Origin: Limnoperna fortunei
Taxonomy: Eukaryota > Mollusca > Bivalvia > Mytilida > Modiolidae
Direction of reading: 5' to 3'
DNA: 64,000 nucleotides
Assembly: GCA_944474755.1 (NCBI GenBank)
Contig: OX104117.1
Span: 58,665,522-58,729,521, forward strand
Shown here: positions 1 through 11,742 of the stretch, piece by piece
Layout: each line of letters begins with the position of its first letter
Numbering within the stretch: position 1 is the stretch's first letter
Notes under the pieces: model-generated
Seen by the model: only the letters and a program-made list of their open reading frames with translations
Databases searched by the model: none
Told to the model about the DNA's origin: nothing
Translations under genes and position numbers: made by a program

Positions 1-3000
1 GAATATTAGGTAGTAAAGCGATAAAGTAATGGTAGTAACGGAATGAAATAGTAGGTAGTAAAGTGATGGAGTAGTGGAATTAACGGATTGGAATAGTAGG
101 TAGTAAAGTGATAAAGTAATGGCAGTAATGGAATGGAATAGTAGGCAGTAAAGTGATGCAGAAATGGTAGTAACGGAATGGAATAGAAGGTAGTAAAGTG
201 ATGGCGTAATGGCAGTAATGGAATGAAACAGTAGGTTGTAAAGTGTTGGAGTAATGGTAGTAACGGAATGGAATAGTAGGTCGTAAAGTAATGGAGTAAT
301 GGTAGTAACGGAATGAAATAGTAGGTAGTAAAGTAATGGAGTAATGGTAGTAATGGAATGGAATAATCGATAGTAAAGTAATGGAGTAAAGGTAGTAAAG
401 AGATGGAGTAATGGTGGAAACGGCATATAATAGTAGATAGTAAAGTGATGGAGAAAAGTTGTAAAGGAATTAAAAAGTGTGTAGTAAAATGATGTAGTAA
501 TTGTCAGGTTGATTGTAGTAAGAGCATGTAATAGGAGGTAGTAAATGACAAAGTAATGGTAGTAACGGATTGGAATAGTAGGTAGTAAAGTGAAAGAGTA
601 TTGGTAGTAGCGGATTGGAATAGTAGGTAGTAAAGTGCTGAAGTAATTGTAGTAACGGAATGGAAAAGTAGGTAGTAAAGTGATGCAGTAATGGTAGTAA
701 CGGAATGGAATAGGAGGTAGTAAAGTGGTACAGTAATGGTAGTAACGGAACGAAATAGAAGGTAGTAAAGAAATGGAGCAAAGGTAGTAAAGTGACGAAG
801 TAATGGTAGTAAAGGCATGGAATAGTAGGTAGTAAAGTGATGGAGTAACAGTAGTAAGGGAATGAAAAAATGGCAAGTTAAATTATGAAGTAAATATCAG
901 GTTGATTGTAGTAAGGGCATGTAACAGTAGGTAGTAAAGTCATGTGGTAATGGTAGTAACGGATTGGAATAGTAGGTAGTAAAGTGATGGAGTATTGGTA
1001 GTAGCGGATTGGAATAGTAGGTAGTAAAGTGATGGCGTAATGGTAGTAACGGATTGGAATAGTAGGTGGTAAAGTGATGTAGTAATGGTAGTAACGGATT
1101 GGAATAGTAGGTAGTAAAGTGATGGAGTATTGGTAGTAGCGGATCGGAATAGTAGGTAGTAAAGTGCTGAAGTAATGGTAGTAACGGAATGGAAAAGTAG
1201 GTAGTAAAGTGATGGAGTAATGGTAGTGACGGAATGGAATAGTAGGTAGTAACGTAATGGAGTAATAGTAGTGACGGAATAGAATAGTAGGTAGTAAAGT
1301 AATGGATTAATGGTAGTAACGGAATGGAAAAGTAGGTAGTAAAGTGATGGAGTAATGGTAGTAACGGATTGGAATAGTAGGTAGTAAAGTGATGGAGTAA
1401 TGGTAGTAACGGATTGGAATAGTAGGTAGTAAAGTGATGGAGTAATGGTAGTAACGGATTTGAATAGTAGGTATTAAAGTGATATGGTAATGGTAGTAAC
1501 GGATTGGAATAGTAGGTAGTAAAGTGATAAAGTAATGGTAGAAACAGAATGGAATAGTAGGTAGTAAAGTGATTCAGAAATGGTATTAACGGATTGAATA
1601 GTAGGTAGTAAAGTGATGGAGTAATGGTAGTAACGGAATGGAATAGTAGGTAGTAAAGTAATGGAGTAATGGTAGTAACGGATTGGAATAGTAGGTAGTA
1701 AAGTGATATAGTAATGGTAGTAACGCATTGGAATAGTAGGTAGTAAAGTGATATAGTAATGGTAGTAACGGAATGGAATAGTAGGTAGCAAAGTGATGGA
1801 GTAATGGTAGTAACGGAATGGAATATTAGGTGGTAAAATAATGGAGTAATGGTAGTAACGGAATGGAATAGTAGGTAGCAAAGTGATAAAGTAATGGTAG
1901 TAACGGAATGGAATACTAGGTAGTAAAGTGATATAGTAATGGTAGTAACGGATTGGAATAGTAGGTAGTAAAGTGATAAAGTAATGGTAGTAACGGAATG
2001 GAATAGTAGGTAGTAAAGTGATGCAGTAATGGTAGTAACGGAATGGAATAGGAGGTAGTAAAGTGGTACAGTAATGGTAGTAACGGAACGAAATAGAAGG
2101 TAGTAAAGAAATGGAGCAAAGGTAGTAAAGTGACGAAGTAATGGTAGTAAAGGCATGGAATAGTAGGTAGTAAAGTGATGGAGTAACAGTAGTAAGGGAA
2201 TGAAAAAATGGCAAGTTAAATTATGAAGTAAATATCAGGTTGATTGTAGTAAGGGCATGTAACAGTAGGTAGTAAAGTCATGTGGTAATGGTAGTAACGG
2301 ATTGGAATAGTAGGTAGTAAAGTGATGGAGTATTGGTAGTAGCGGATTGGAATAGTAGGTAGTAAAGTGATGGCGTAATGGTAGTAACGGATTGGAATAG
2401 TAGGTGGTAAAGTGATGTAGTAATGGTAGTAACGGATTGGAATAGTAGGTAGTAAAGTGATGGAGTATTGGTAGTAGCGGATCGGAATAGTAGGTAGTAA
2501 AGTGCTGAAGTAATGGTAGTAACGGAATGGAAAAGTAGGTAGTAAAGTGATGGAGTAATGGTAGTGACGGAATGGAATAGTAGGTAGTAACGTAATGGAG
2601 TAATAGTAGTGACGGAATAGAATAGTAGGTAGTAAAGTAATGGATTAATGGTAGTAACGGAATGGAAAAGTAGGTAGTAAAGTGATGGAGTAATGGTAGT
2701 AACGGATTGAAATAGTAGGTAGTAAAGTGATGGAGTAATGGTAGTAACGGATTGGAATAGTAGGTAGTAAAGTGATGGAGTAATGGTAGTAACGGATTTG
2801 AATAGTAGGTATTAAAGTGATATGGTAATGGTAGTAACGGATTGGAATAGTAGGTAGTAAAGTGATAAAGTAATGGTAGAAACAGAATGGAATAGTAGGT
2901 AGTAAAGTGATTCAGAAATGGTAGTAACGGATTGAATAGTAGGTAGTAAAGTGATGGAGTAATGGTAGTAACGGAATGGAATAGTAGGTAGTAAAGTAAT

Positions 3001-3860
3001 GGAGTAATGGTAGTAACGGATTGGAATAGTAGGTAGTAAAGTGATATAGTAATGGTAGTAACGCATTGGAATAGTAGGTAGTAAAGTGATATAGTAATGG
3101 TAGTAACGGAATGGAATAGTAGGTAGTAAAGTGATGGAGTAATGGTAGTAACGGAATGGAATATTAGGTTGTAAAGTAATGGAGTAATGGTAGTAACGGA
3201 ATGGAATAGTAGGTAGCAAAGTGATAAAGTAATGGTAGTAACGGAATGGAATACTAGGTAGTAAAGTGATATAGTAATGGTAGTAACGGATTGGAACAGT
3301 AGGTAGTAAAGTGATAAAGTAATGGTAGTAACGGAATGGAATAGTAGGTAGTAAAGTGATGCAGTAATGGTAGTAACGGAATGGAATAGGAGGTAGTAAA
3401 GTGATACAGTAATGGTAGTAAGGGAACGAAATAGTAGGTACATGTAGTAAAGAAATGGAGCAAAGGTATTAAAGTGATGGAGTAATGGCAGTAAATGCAA
3501 GGAATAGTAGGTAGTAAAGTGATGGAGTAACAGTTGTAAGTGAATGAAAAAATGGCAAGTAAAATGATGAAGTAAATATCAGGTTGATTGTAGTAAGGGC
3601 ATGTAACAGTAGGTAGTAAAGTCATGTGGTAAAGGTAGTAACGGAATGGAATTTAAGTTAGTAAAGTGATGGACTAATACTAGTAACGGAATGGAATAGT
3701 AGGTAATAAAGGGATGAAGAAATGGTAGTAACGGAATGGAATAGTAGGTAGTAAAGTGATGCAGAAATGGTAGTAACGGATTGGAATAGTAGGTAGTAAA
3801 GTCATGGGCTATAGGTAATAACGGAATGGAATAGTAGGTAGTAAAGAGAGGGATTAATTG
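1..3860 (-). repeat. 45-bp dimeric satellite array (homogeneous part)
   Basis: Tandem units of 45 bp, each read on + as GTAGTAACGGAATGGAATAG followed by TAGGTAGTAAAGTGATGGAG and TAATG. On the minus strand each unit is two related monomers of about 23 and 22 bp (TTACTACC-TACTATTCCATTCCG and TTACTACC-ATTACTCCATCACT). Units differ by a few substitutions. Because 45 is a multiple of three, one minus-strand frame stays open across many units and gives 15-aa peptide repeats (for example 897-2156, 419 codons). I treat these as by-products of the period, not genes: they show no domain, only low-complexity Y/L/T/S/P/F composition. Confidence 0.95.
791..3469. repeat. 1.34-kb higher-order duplication within the 45-bp satellite
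   Basis: Two long blocks, about 791-2128 and 2129-3469, repeat the same ordered series of variant units. The marker GTTGATTGTAGTAAGGGCAT occurs at 901, 2239 and 3582 (spacing 1338 and 1343), with a related copy near 508. Rare variants, such as AAAAAATGGCAAGTTAAATT just before the first two markers, recur at matching places. The blocks are nearly identical, so the duplication is recent compared with divergence between neighbouring 45-mers. Partial copies flank both sides (about 450-790 and 3470-3650). Confidence 0.9.
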
Positions 3861-6226
3861 TAGCAAAATAAAGGGGTTACGGTATTAACCGCACAAAAAA
3901 GTGGGTAGTAAAGTAATGTAGTAATGGTAGTAAAATATGGAGTATCGGTTGTAACGGAATGAAAAAATTGGTAGTAAAGTGATGGAGTAACATTAGCAAC
4001 GGAATTCAACAGTAGATGATAAAGTGATGGAGTTATGGTAATAAGATGACTGGGTAATGGTAATAAAGGAATGAAAAAGTGGGTAGTAAAGTGATGGAGT
4101 AATGGTAGTTAAAGCATGGAATAACGGTAGTAACAGAATGGAATAGTAAGTAGGAAAGTGATGGAGTAAGGGTAGTAAAATGATGCAGTAATGGTAGTAA
4201 CAGAATGAAAAAATGGTGAGTAAAGTGATGGAGTAAAAGTAGTAATTTAATAGAATAATAGGTAGTAAAGTGATGCAGTACAAGTAATAAAGAGATGGAG
4301 CAACGGTAGTAACGGAATAACACAGTTGGAAGTAAAGTGATGGAGTAATGGTAGAAAAATGAAAGATAAACATTAGTAATTGAAGAGAAAAGTGTGTAGA
4401 AAAGTGATGGAGTGACATTAGTAACGGAATGGAATAGTAAGAAGTAAAGTGATTGAGTAAAGGTAGTAAAGTGATGGAGTAATGTTAGTAAAATGAAAGA
4501 TAAACGGCAGAAACTGAATGAAAAAGTGGTAGTAACGGCATGGAATAATAAGCAGTAAAGTCATGAAAGTGATAAGGCAGTCATATTATGGAGTTATGAC
4601 AGTAAAGTGATTGTGTAATGGCATCAAAGTGATGAAGTAAAGATAGTAAAGTGATGAAGTAACAGTAGTGACGTAGTGAAAAGTGGGTAGTAACAGATGG
4701 AGGAAAGGTAGTGAAATGATTAACAGTAGTAATCGAATGAAAAAGTAGGTAGTTAACAGTAGTAATTTAATGTAATAATATGTAGTAAACAGTAGTAATT
4801 TAATGGAATAATAGGTAGTAAAGTGATGGGTTATGGGTAGTAAAATGATAGAGAAACGGTAGTAACAGAAAGAAAATTGGGTAGTAAAGTGATGGAGTAA
4901 CGGTTGTAACGGAAGACAAAGTGGGTAGTTAAGTGATTGAAGAACGGCAATAACGGAATAGAAAGTAGTTGGTAAAATGATGATGAACAGTAGTAACGGA
5001 ATGCAATAGTAGGTAGTAAAGTGATGGAGTAACAGTAGTAACGGAATGGAATAGTAGGTAGTATAGTGAAAGAGTAACTGTAGTAACTGAATGAAAAAGT
5101 GGGTAATAAAGTGATGGAGTATGGAATGGAATAGTAGTTAGTAAAGTGAGAGAGTAATGGTAGTAAAATAATTGAGAAACGGTAGGAACGGAATGAAAAA
5201 AATGGGTAGTAAAGTGATGGAGTGACAGTAGCAACGGAATGGAATAGTAGGAATTAAAGCGATGGAGTAACCGTAGTAAAGCTATGGTATAACGGTAGTA
5301 ACGGAATGTAAAAGTGGGTAGGAAAGTGATGTAGTAATGGTATTAAAATGATGGAGTAATGGTAGTGACAGAAAGGAATGGTAGGTAGTGAGATGATGGA
5401 GTGGGTAGTAAAATGACGGAGTAATGGCAGTAACAGTATAAAATAGTGGTTAGTAAAGTGATGGAGTAACAGTAGTAATTTAATGGAATAATAAGTATTA
5501 AAGTGATGGAGTAAAGGTATTAACGGAATGACAAAGTTGGTAGTAAAGTGATGGAGTAATGGTAGTAAAATGAAAGATAAACGGCAGAAATTGAATGAAA
5601 AAGTGGGTAGTAATGTGATGGAGGAGCAATAGTGACGGAATGTAAAAGTGGGTGTAAATGAAGGAGAAAAGGTAGTGAAATGATTGAGTAACAGTAGTAA
5701 AGAAATGAAAAAGTAGGTAGTAAACAATAGTAATTTAATAGAATAATAGGTAGTAAAGTGATGGGTAAAAGGTAGTAAAATGACGGATAAACGTTAGTAA
5801 CGGAATGAAAAAGTAGGTGACAAAATGATGATGAAAAATAGTAGCGGAATGCAATATTGGGTAGTAAAGTGATGGAGCAACTGTAGTAATTTAATGGAAT
5901 AATAGGCAGTGAAGTGATGGAGTAAAGGTATTAACGGAATGACAAAGTTGGAAGTAAAGTGATGGAGTAACAGTAGTAACGGAATGGAATAGTAGGTAGT
6001 ATAGTGAAAGAGTAACTGTAGTAACTGAATGAAAAAATGGTTAGTAAAGTGATGGTGTAACAGTAGTAAAGAAATGGAATAGTAGGTAGTATAGTGAAAG
6101 AGTAACTGTAGCAACTGAATGAAAAAGTGGGTGGTAAAGTGATGTAGTATGGTAGTAGCGGCATGGAATAATAAGCAGTTAAGTCATTAAAGTGATAAGG
6201 TAGTAAGTAATATGATGGAGTAAAAC
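3861..6226 (-). repeat. Degenerate edge of the 45-bp satellite
   Basis: The same GTAGTAA-type units continue but with many substitutions, altered spacing and short foreign stretches. The regular 45-bp rhythm is lost gradually until it stops at about 6226, where ordinary AT-rich sequence begins. This is the decay expected at a satellite edge, where homogenising exchange is less frequent. No gene is supported. Confidence 0.8.
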
Positions 6227-8119
6227 TGTTAGTCTTTCCCATTTTCAATTGGAAGATCTTATTGGTTTTCTTTGGATTATTATTATTATTATGGTTCTTT
6301 TCTGCCAATTTTCCCAATCACACTGTAGAAAAAGTACGTGACATACCATTTTGGTACTACCAAAACGACAAGTATTGTGTACCCAATGACTATTTATAGT
6401 CACTACAGTGAAACTAAAACGTCATTCTTTATAGAGTTATCTCCCCAAACATCAAAAACTTTGTTATCGAATAATCTCCGCAACTATAACAGATAGATGA
6501 AAACTGATGAATGGTAAACGTAATGCAACTGTTGAGACAAATTTATTGCATATTATCGAAAATAATCATCTGAAGACTTGACCTTGAAACGGCATAAACT
6601 TCCATTTTGGTTAGAAACTTCCGTTATTAAAGTCACTTTCGGTTAACAAAAGTACCTAGCAACCATATGTGTATGACTAGGACAAATTTCCTCTACAAAG
6701 CCATCCTCTTTTGGTTCTGAAATGTCTCTTCAGGTTGACAAAAGTCACTAGCACCCATTTTTCAGATGGACCTCAATTAAAATTCAAACAGTGGACTAAT
6801 TGGAATATTTTATTACTAGTTTCTGCTAAAATAATAGAATAAACAATTAAAATTTACTAAGATATCTTCTGGAATTCATAAATTGCAGTTACCTCCATAT
6901 TTGCATGCAATTTTTGGTGGGGGAAATTTTAAGTGCAAGTTTTCAGTTACATTTCCCACATAAAATGTAGGAAACTATTACAATTTTTAGTTATTTTGTC
7001 ACATTTTATTCACATCCGTTAAGTGTAGAGATGAGAAACTAATCTTAGCTATTTAATGAATCTAACGGTAACAAGCAATTTGGCCTATTCAGCCATTTGG
7101 CATTATGTTACTAGGTGAAGCTTTAATCCGTTAAATAAACAATACAAAAGGAAATAGTGACCAAGTGTTAGTGTTTTGGATAGAACGGCGGCATGAAATT
7201 ATAGCACCGCGGTAAAAAAAAATAAAGGCGCCGCGGTACAGCGGTGCTAAAAAGGCCTGAGGAGAACACTACGGCGGCGACCATCGTCCATTCGTTTTTG
7301 GCCGAGTTGCGCGAAGTGCAAACCCGGGTTTTAGTATAGTGAAATCAGGTGGGCGGGCGGGGAAATTGGGGTATATATTTTGTGTAATCAACTCCTACGG
7401 TTTTAAACCCAGATCTCTGAAACTTCACAGAAAGATAACACATGTATTGAAGTTGTGCACTTGCTATTATGGAGTTGTTCCTAATTTTCCAGATTTGAGA
7501 ACTTTTTTGAGAATTTTTTTCCACAATCACCCTATGGTACCTAGTTTCGGATTTGTATCTGGGCCGTTGATCTATGCCCGCTGTTGCTAAACATGGAACA
7601 TTGGGTCAACGCAAGTTTGGGGACTTGTAGATTTTCGTCCGTTCGTCCGTTCAACCTCGGGTTTACCTTTGCTCTGAAGCTTTTTTATGAAGATAACATC
7701 TTCATCATATTTTTTAAACCGTTATAACATGATCTCTTCACTGGCAAAATTCTGTAGGGCTGCGCCCAATACTTCATGCTTGAACGAACTTAGCTTGTTA
7801 CCATAGAAATCAAAAGCTATAGTACCTAGTGTAAAATAGAAAACAGCAAACAATGTATGAAAGTTGTCTGATGACTCCTATAGAAATTATTGTCCTTTAA
7901 TGGCATTGAATTGCCACTGAACTTAAAAGCGTTGACAGCTATAGTGAAAGTGAAACTGTAAATTTGCTAAACGCATCAGCAAGACAAGACCTACAAATCA
8001 CTTATTTGGTCCACAATTTTCAGAGAACTTTTTATAGGAATTATTGCCCTTTAAAGACGATTTCAGAAAAAGGTTTTTGTTTAAATTACAAAACTATAAC
8101 AGTCAAACTAAGTTGCTAA
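6227..8119. other. Non-satellite spacer between two oppositely oriented arrays
   Basis: About 1.9 kb of unique-looking DNA separates two arrays of the same satellite family that run in opposite directions. It holds an (ATT)n run near 6281-6292, a GC-rich hairpin (TAGCACCGC at 7202-7210 with GCGGTGCTA at 7241-7249), and a G/C-richer stretch at about 7340-7660 that may be part of a dispersed repeat. An 83-codon ORF (7339-7590) lies there but has no recognisable domain. I see no convincing gene. Confidence 0.6.
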
Positions 8120-8382
8120 AGTGTTCAAGGTAGTTCGTCTACTATTGATCACGGGTCTGTCAACACTGAGATTGCGGGTTCGATTCTCATTGCAGACAGG
8201 GTTTACTCGACTCCAATCTTAATTGACAAGGATTGCCAGTTTTCCTACCGCAGGTCGGGGTTTTCTCCGGGTACTCTGGCTTCCTACCCCAATAAAAACT
8301 GGACGCCATGATATAGCTGAAAATTGCTGAAAGTGGCGTTCAACACCATCGAACAAACAAACAAACAAACAATCATTCCTTT
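8120..8382 (+). mobile_element. tRNA-derived SINE, copy 1, 5'-truncated
   Basis: This copy lacks the GGGGCCTCGGTGGCCG start and begins inside the tRNA-like head at AGTGTTCAAGGTAGTTCG. It then runs through the B-box-like GGGTTCGATTCTC and the common body to the tail ATATAGCTGAAAATTGCTG, GTGGCGTTCAACACCA and (CAAA)n. The sequence after the tail, TCATTCCTTTCT, is the target duplicate seen around copies 2 and 3. Its left edge is also the junction between the array and the spacer, so the duplication breakpoint lies inside the SINE. Confidence 0.88.
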
Positions 8383-10052
8383 CTACTGTTCATCCATCCA
8401 TTTACTACTGTTACTACATCCATTTACTATTGTTACAACATCCTGTTACTACGTTACTCTATCCCTTTACTACGGTTAATTCATCACTATACTACCATAT
8501 CTCAACCTTTTATTATCGTTTTTCCATCATCATTTTGCTACCACTACTCTATCCCTTTACTACTGTTTCTACGTCCATTTACTACGGTTTACTCCATCCC
8601 TTTAAATGTTACTCCATACTTTTACTACTGTTACTGCATCCACTTGCTATGTTACTACTTTCATTTCGCTATTTTTTCTCCAACCATTTACTACTGTTAC
8701 TCCATCCCGTTACTACTGTTACTCCATCCCTTTACTTCTGTTTCTACATCCCTTTACTACCGTTACTCCATCCCGTTACTACTGTTACTTTTTCCCTTTA
8801 CTACCGTTACTCCATCCCGTTACTACTGTTAATCCATCCCTTTACTACCGTTACTCCATCCCTTTGCTACCGTTACTTCATCCCTTTAGTACTGTTACCA
8901 CATCCCTTTACTATTGTTACTCAATCCCTTTACTACTGTTAATACTTTCCTTTACTGCCGTTACTCCATCCCTTTACTACTGTAACTACATCCCTTTACT
9001 ACCGTTACTCCATCCATTTACTACTGTTACTCCTTCACTTTACTACCGTTACTCCATCCCTTTACTACTGTAACTACATCCCTTTACTACCGTTACTCCA
9101 TCAATTTACTACTGTTACTACATTACTTTACTTTTGTTACTCCATCATGTTACTACTGTTACTCCATCCCATTACTGCTGTTACTCCATCCCGTTACTGC
9201 CGTTACTCCATCCCTTTACTACTGTAACTACATCCCTTTACTACCGTTACTCCATCCATTTACTACTGTTACTCCTTCACTTTACTACCGTTACTCCATC
9301 CCTTTACTACTGTAACTACATCCCTTTACTACCGTTACTCCATCCCTTTACTACTGTTACGACATTCCTTTACTGCCGTTACTCCATCCTTTTACTACTG
9401 TAACTACATCCCTTTACTACCGTTACTCCGTCCCGTTGCTACTGTTACTCTATCCATTTACAACCGTTATTCCATCCCGTTACTACTGTTACTCCATCCC
9501 TTTACTACCGTTACTCCATCCCTTTGCTACCGTTACTATATCCCTTTACTACTGTTACCACATCCCTTTACTACCGTTACTCCATCACTTTACTACTGTT
9601 ACTACATTCCTTTACTGCCGTTACTCCATCCCTTTACTACTGTAACTACATCCCTTTACTACCGTTATTCCATCCATTTACTACTGTTACTCCTTCACTT
9701 TACTACCGTTACTCCATCCCTTTACTACTGTAACTACATCCCTTTACTACCGTTACCCCATCCATTTACTACTGTTACTCCATCCCATTACTGCTGTTAC
9801 TCCATCCCGTTACTACCGTTACTCCATCCCGTTACTACTGTTACTCCATCTCTTTACTACTGTTACTACATCCCGTTACTACTGTTACTCCATCTCGTTA
9901 CTACTAGTACTACATCCCTTTACTACCTTTACTCTATCACGTTACTACTGTTACTACATCCCTTTACTACGTTACTCTATCCCGTTATTACTTTTAATCC
10001 ATCCCTTACTCTTGTTACTACATCCGTTTACCATGTTACTTCATTCCTTTCT
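8383..10052 (+). repeat. 22-bp pyrimidine-rich satellite, segment 1
   Basis: Tandem copies of about 22 bp, consensus CCATCCCTTTACTACTGTTACT with common CCCGTTAC and TACCGTTAC variants. It matches the reverse complement of the array at 1-6226 (TTACTACCATTACTCCATCACT there, TTACTACCGTTACTCCATCCCT here). The + strand unit contains no TAA, TAG or TGA, so all three forward frames remain open and produce spurious 22-aa repeats such as HPFTTVTPSLYYRYSIPL. Confidence 0.95.
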
Positions 10053-10321
10053 GGGGCCTCGGTGGCCGAGTGTTCAAGGTAGTTCGTCTACTATTGATCA
10101 CGGGTCTGTCAACACTGAGATTGCGGGTTCGATTCTCATTGCAGACAGGGTTTACTCGACTCCAATCTTAATTGACAAGGATTGCCAGTTTTCCTACCGC
10201 AGGTCGGGGTTTTCTCCGGGTACTCTGGCTTCCTACCCCAATAAAAACTGGACGCCATGATATAGCTGAAAATTGCTGAAAGTGGCGTTCAACACCATCG
10301 AACAAACAAACAAACAAACAA
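10053..10321 (+). mobile_element. tRNA-derived SINE, copy 2, full length with target duplication
   Basis: Starts GGGGCCTCGGTGGCCGAGTG, a type II (Leu/Ser-like) tRNA head with A-box-like TGGCCGAGTGTTCAAGG and B-box-like GGGTTCGATTC. The body carries TCGGGGTTTTCTCCGG, and the tail is ATATAGCTGAAAATTGCTG, GTGGCGTTCAACACCA and (CAAA)n. It is flanked by a perfect 12-bp direct repeat TCATTCCTTTCT (10041-10052 and 10322-10333), so it inserted by retroposition into the 22-bp satellite. The tail resembles that of molluscan MetaSINE families (from memory of the family; not searched here). Confidence 0.9.
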
Positions 10322-10333
10322 TCATTCCTTTCT

Positions 10334-11461
10334 ACTGTTCATCCATCCATTTACTACCGTTACTACATCCATTTACTATTGTTACAACATCCTGTTACTA
10401 CGTTACTCTATCCCTTTACTACGGTTAATTCATCACTATACTACCATATCTCAACCTTTTATTATCGTTTTTCCATCATCATTTTGCTACCACTACTCTA
10501 TCCCTTTACTACTGTTTCTACGTCCATTTACTACGGTTTACTCCATCCCTTTAAATGTTACTCCATATTTTTACTACTGTTACTGCATCCACTTGCTATG
10601 TTACTACTTTCATTTCGCTATTTTTTCTCCAACCATTTACTACTGTTACTCCATCCCGTTACTACTGTTACTCCATCCCTTTACTTCTGTTTCTACATCC
10701 CTTTACTACCGTTACTCCATCCCGTTACTACTGTTACTTTTTCCCTTTACTACCGTTACTCCATCCCGTTACTACTGTTAATCCATCCCTTTACTACCGT
10801 TACTCCATTCCTTTGCTACCGTTACTTCATCCCTTTACTACTGTTACCACATCCCTTTACTATTGTTACTCAATCCCTTTACTACTGTTAATACTTTCCT
10901 TTACTGCCGTTACTCCATCCCTTTACTACTGTAACTACATCCCTTTACTACCGTTACTCCATCCATTTACTACTGTTACTCCTTCACTTTACTACCGTTA
11001 CTCCATCCCTTTACTACTGTAACTACATCCCTTTACTAACGTTACTCCATCCATTTACTACTGTTACTACATTACTTTACTTTTGTTACTCCATCATGTT
11101 ACTACTGTTACTCCATCCCATTACTGCTGTTACTCCATCCCGTTACTACCGTTACTCCATCCCTTTACTACTGTTACTACATCCCGTTACTTCTGTTACT
11201 CCATCTCGTTACTACTAGTACTACATCCCTTTACTACCTTTACTCTATCACGTTACTACTGTTACTCCATCCCTTTACTACTGTTACTACATCCCGTTAC
11301 TTCTGTTACTCCATATCGTTACTACTAGTACTACATCCCTTTACTACCTTTACTCTATCACGTTACTAGTGTTACTACATCCCTTTACTACGTTACTCTA
11401 TCCCGTTTCTACTTTTAATCCATCCCTTACTCTTGTTACTACATCCGTTTACCATGTTACT
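10334..11461 (+). repeat. 22-bp pyrimidine-rich satellite, segment 2
   Basis: Same 22-bp unit as segment 1. Its first 700 bp match segment 1 almost base for base (8430-8942 against 10379-10891, offset 1949), including rare variants such as ATATCTCAACCTTTTATTAT. It is about 0.5 kb shorter overall, which points to an internal deletion of monomers after duplication. Confidence 0.93.
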
Positions 11462-11473
11462 TCATTCCTTTCT

Positions 11474-11742
11474 GGGGCCTCGGTGGCCGAGTGTTCAAGG
11501 TAGTTCGTCTACTATTGATCACGGGTCTGTCAACACTGAGATTGCGGGTTCGATTCTCATTGCAGACAGGGTTTACTCGACTCCAATCTTAATTGACAAG
11601 GATTGCCAGTTTTCCTACCGCAGGTCGGGGTTTTCTCCGGGTACTCCGGCTTCCTCCCCAATAAAAACTGGACGCCATGATATAGCTGAAAATTGCTGAA
11701 AGTGGCGTTCAACACCATCGAACAAACAAAAAAAACAAACAA
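11474..11742 (+). mobile_element. tRNA-derived SINE, copy 3, full length
   Basis: Nearly identical to copy 2, with the same GGGGCCTCGGTGGCCGAGTG start and the same 12-bp flank TCATTCCTTTCT on the left (11462-11473). The right flank, TCATTCTTTTCT (11743-11754), has one change, and the tail differs slightly ((CAAA)n with an A run). Sharing one insertion site with copies 1 and 2 shows that it arose by tandem duplication of SINE plus satellite rather than by a new insertion. Confidence 0.9.

Noticed and set aside
897..2156. 419-codon minus-strand ORF in the left array as a repeat-protein gene
   Set aside because: It consists only of 45-bp satellite units; a period divisible by three keeps one frame open. 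No signal peptide, domain, or change of composition at its ends.
1..6226. CRISPR-like array (regular short repeats)
   Set aside because: The repeats are contiguous with no unique spacers, and the genome is clearly eukaryotic.
7339..7590. 83-codon ORF in the satellite spacer
   Set aside because: No ATG-supported start with context, no recognisable domain, and an overlapping minus-strand ORF of similar quality; it is more likely part of a dispersed repeat.
10053..10140. tRNA-Leu/Ser gene at the SINE head
   Set aside because: A- and B-box words are present, but the sequence does not close a proper cloverleaf with an acceptor stem and is followed by a SINE body and target duplications. It is a tRNA-derived retroposon head.
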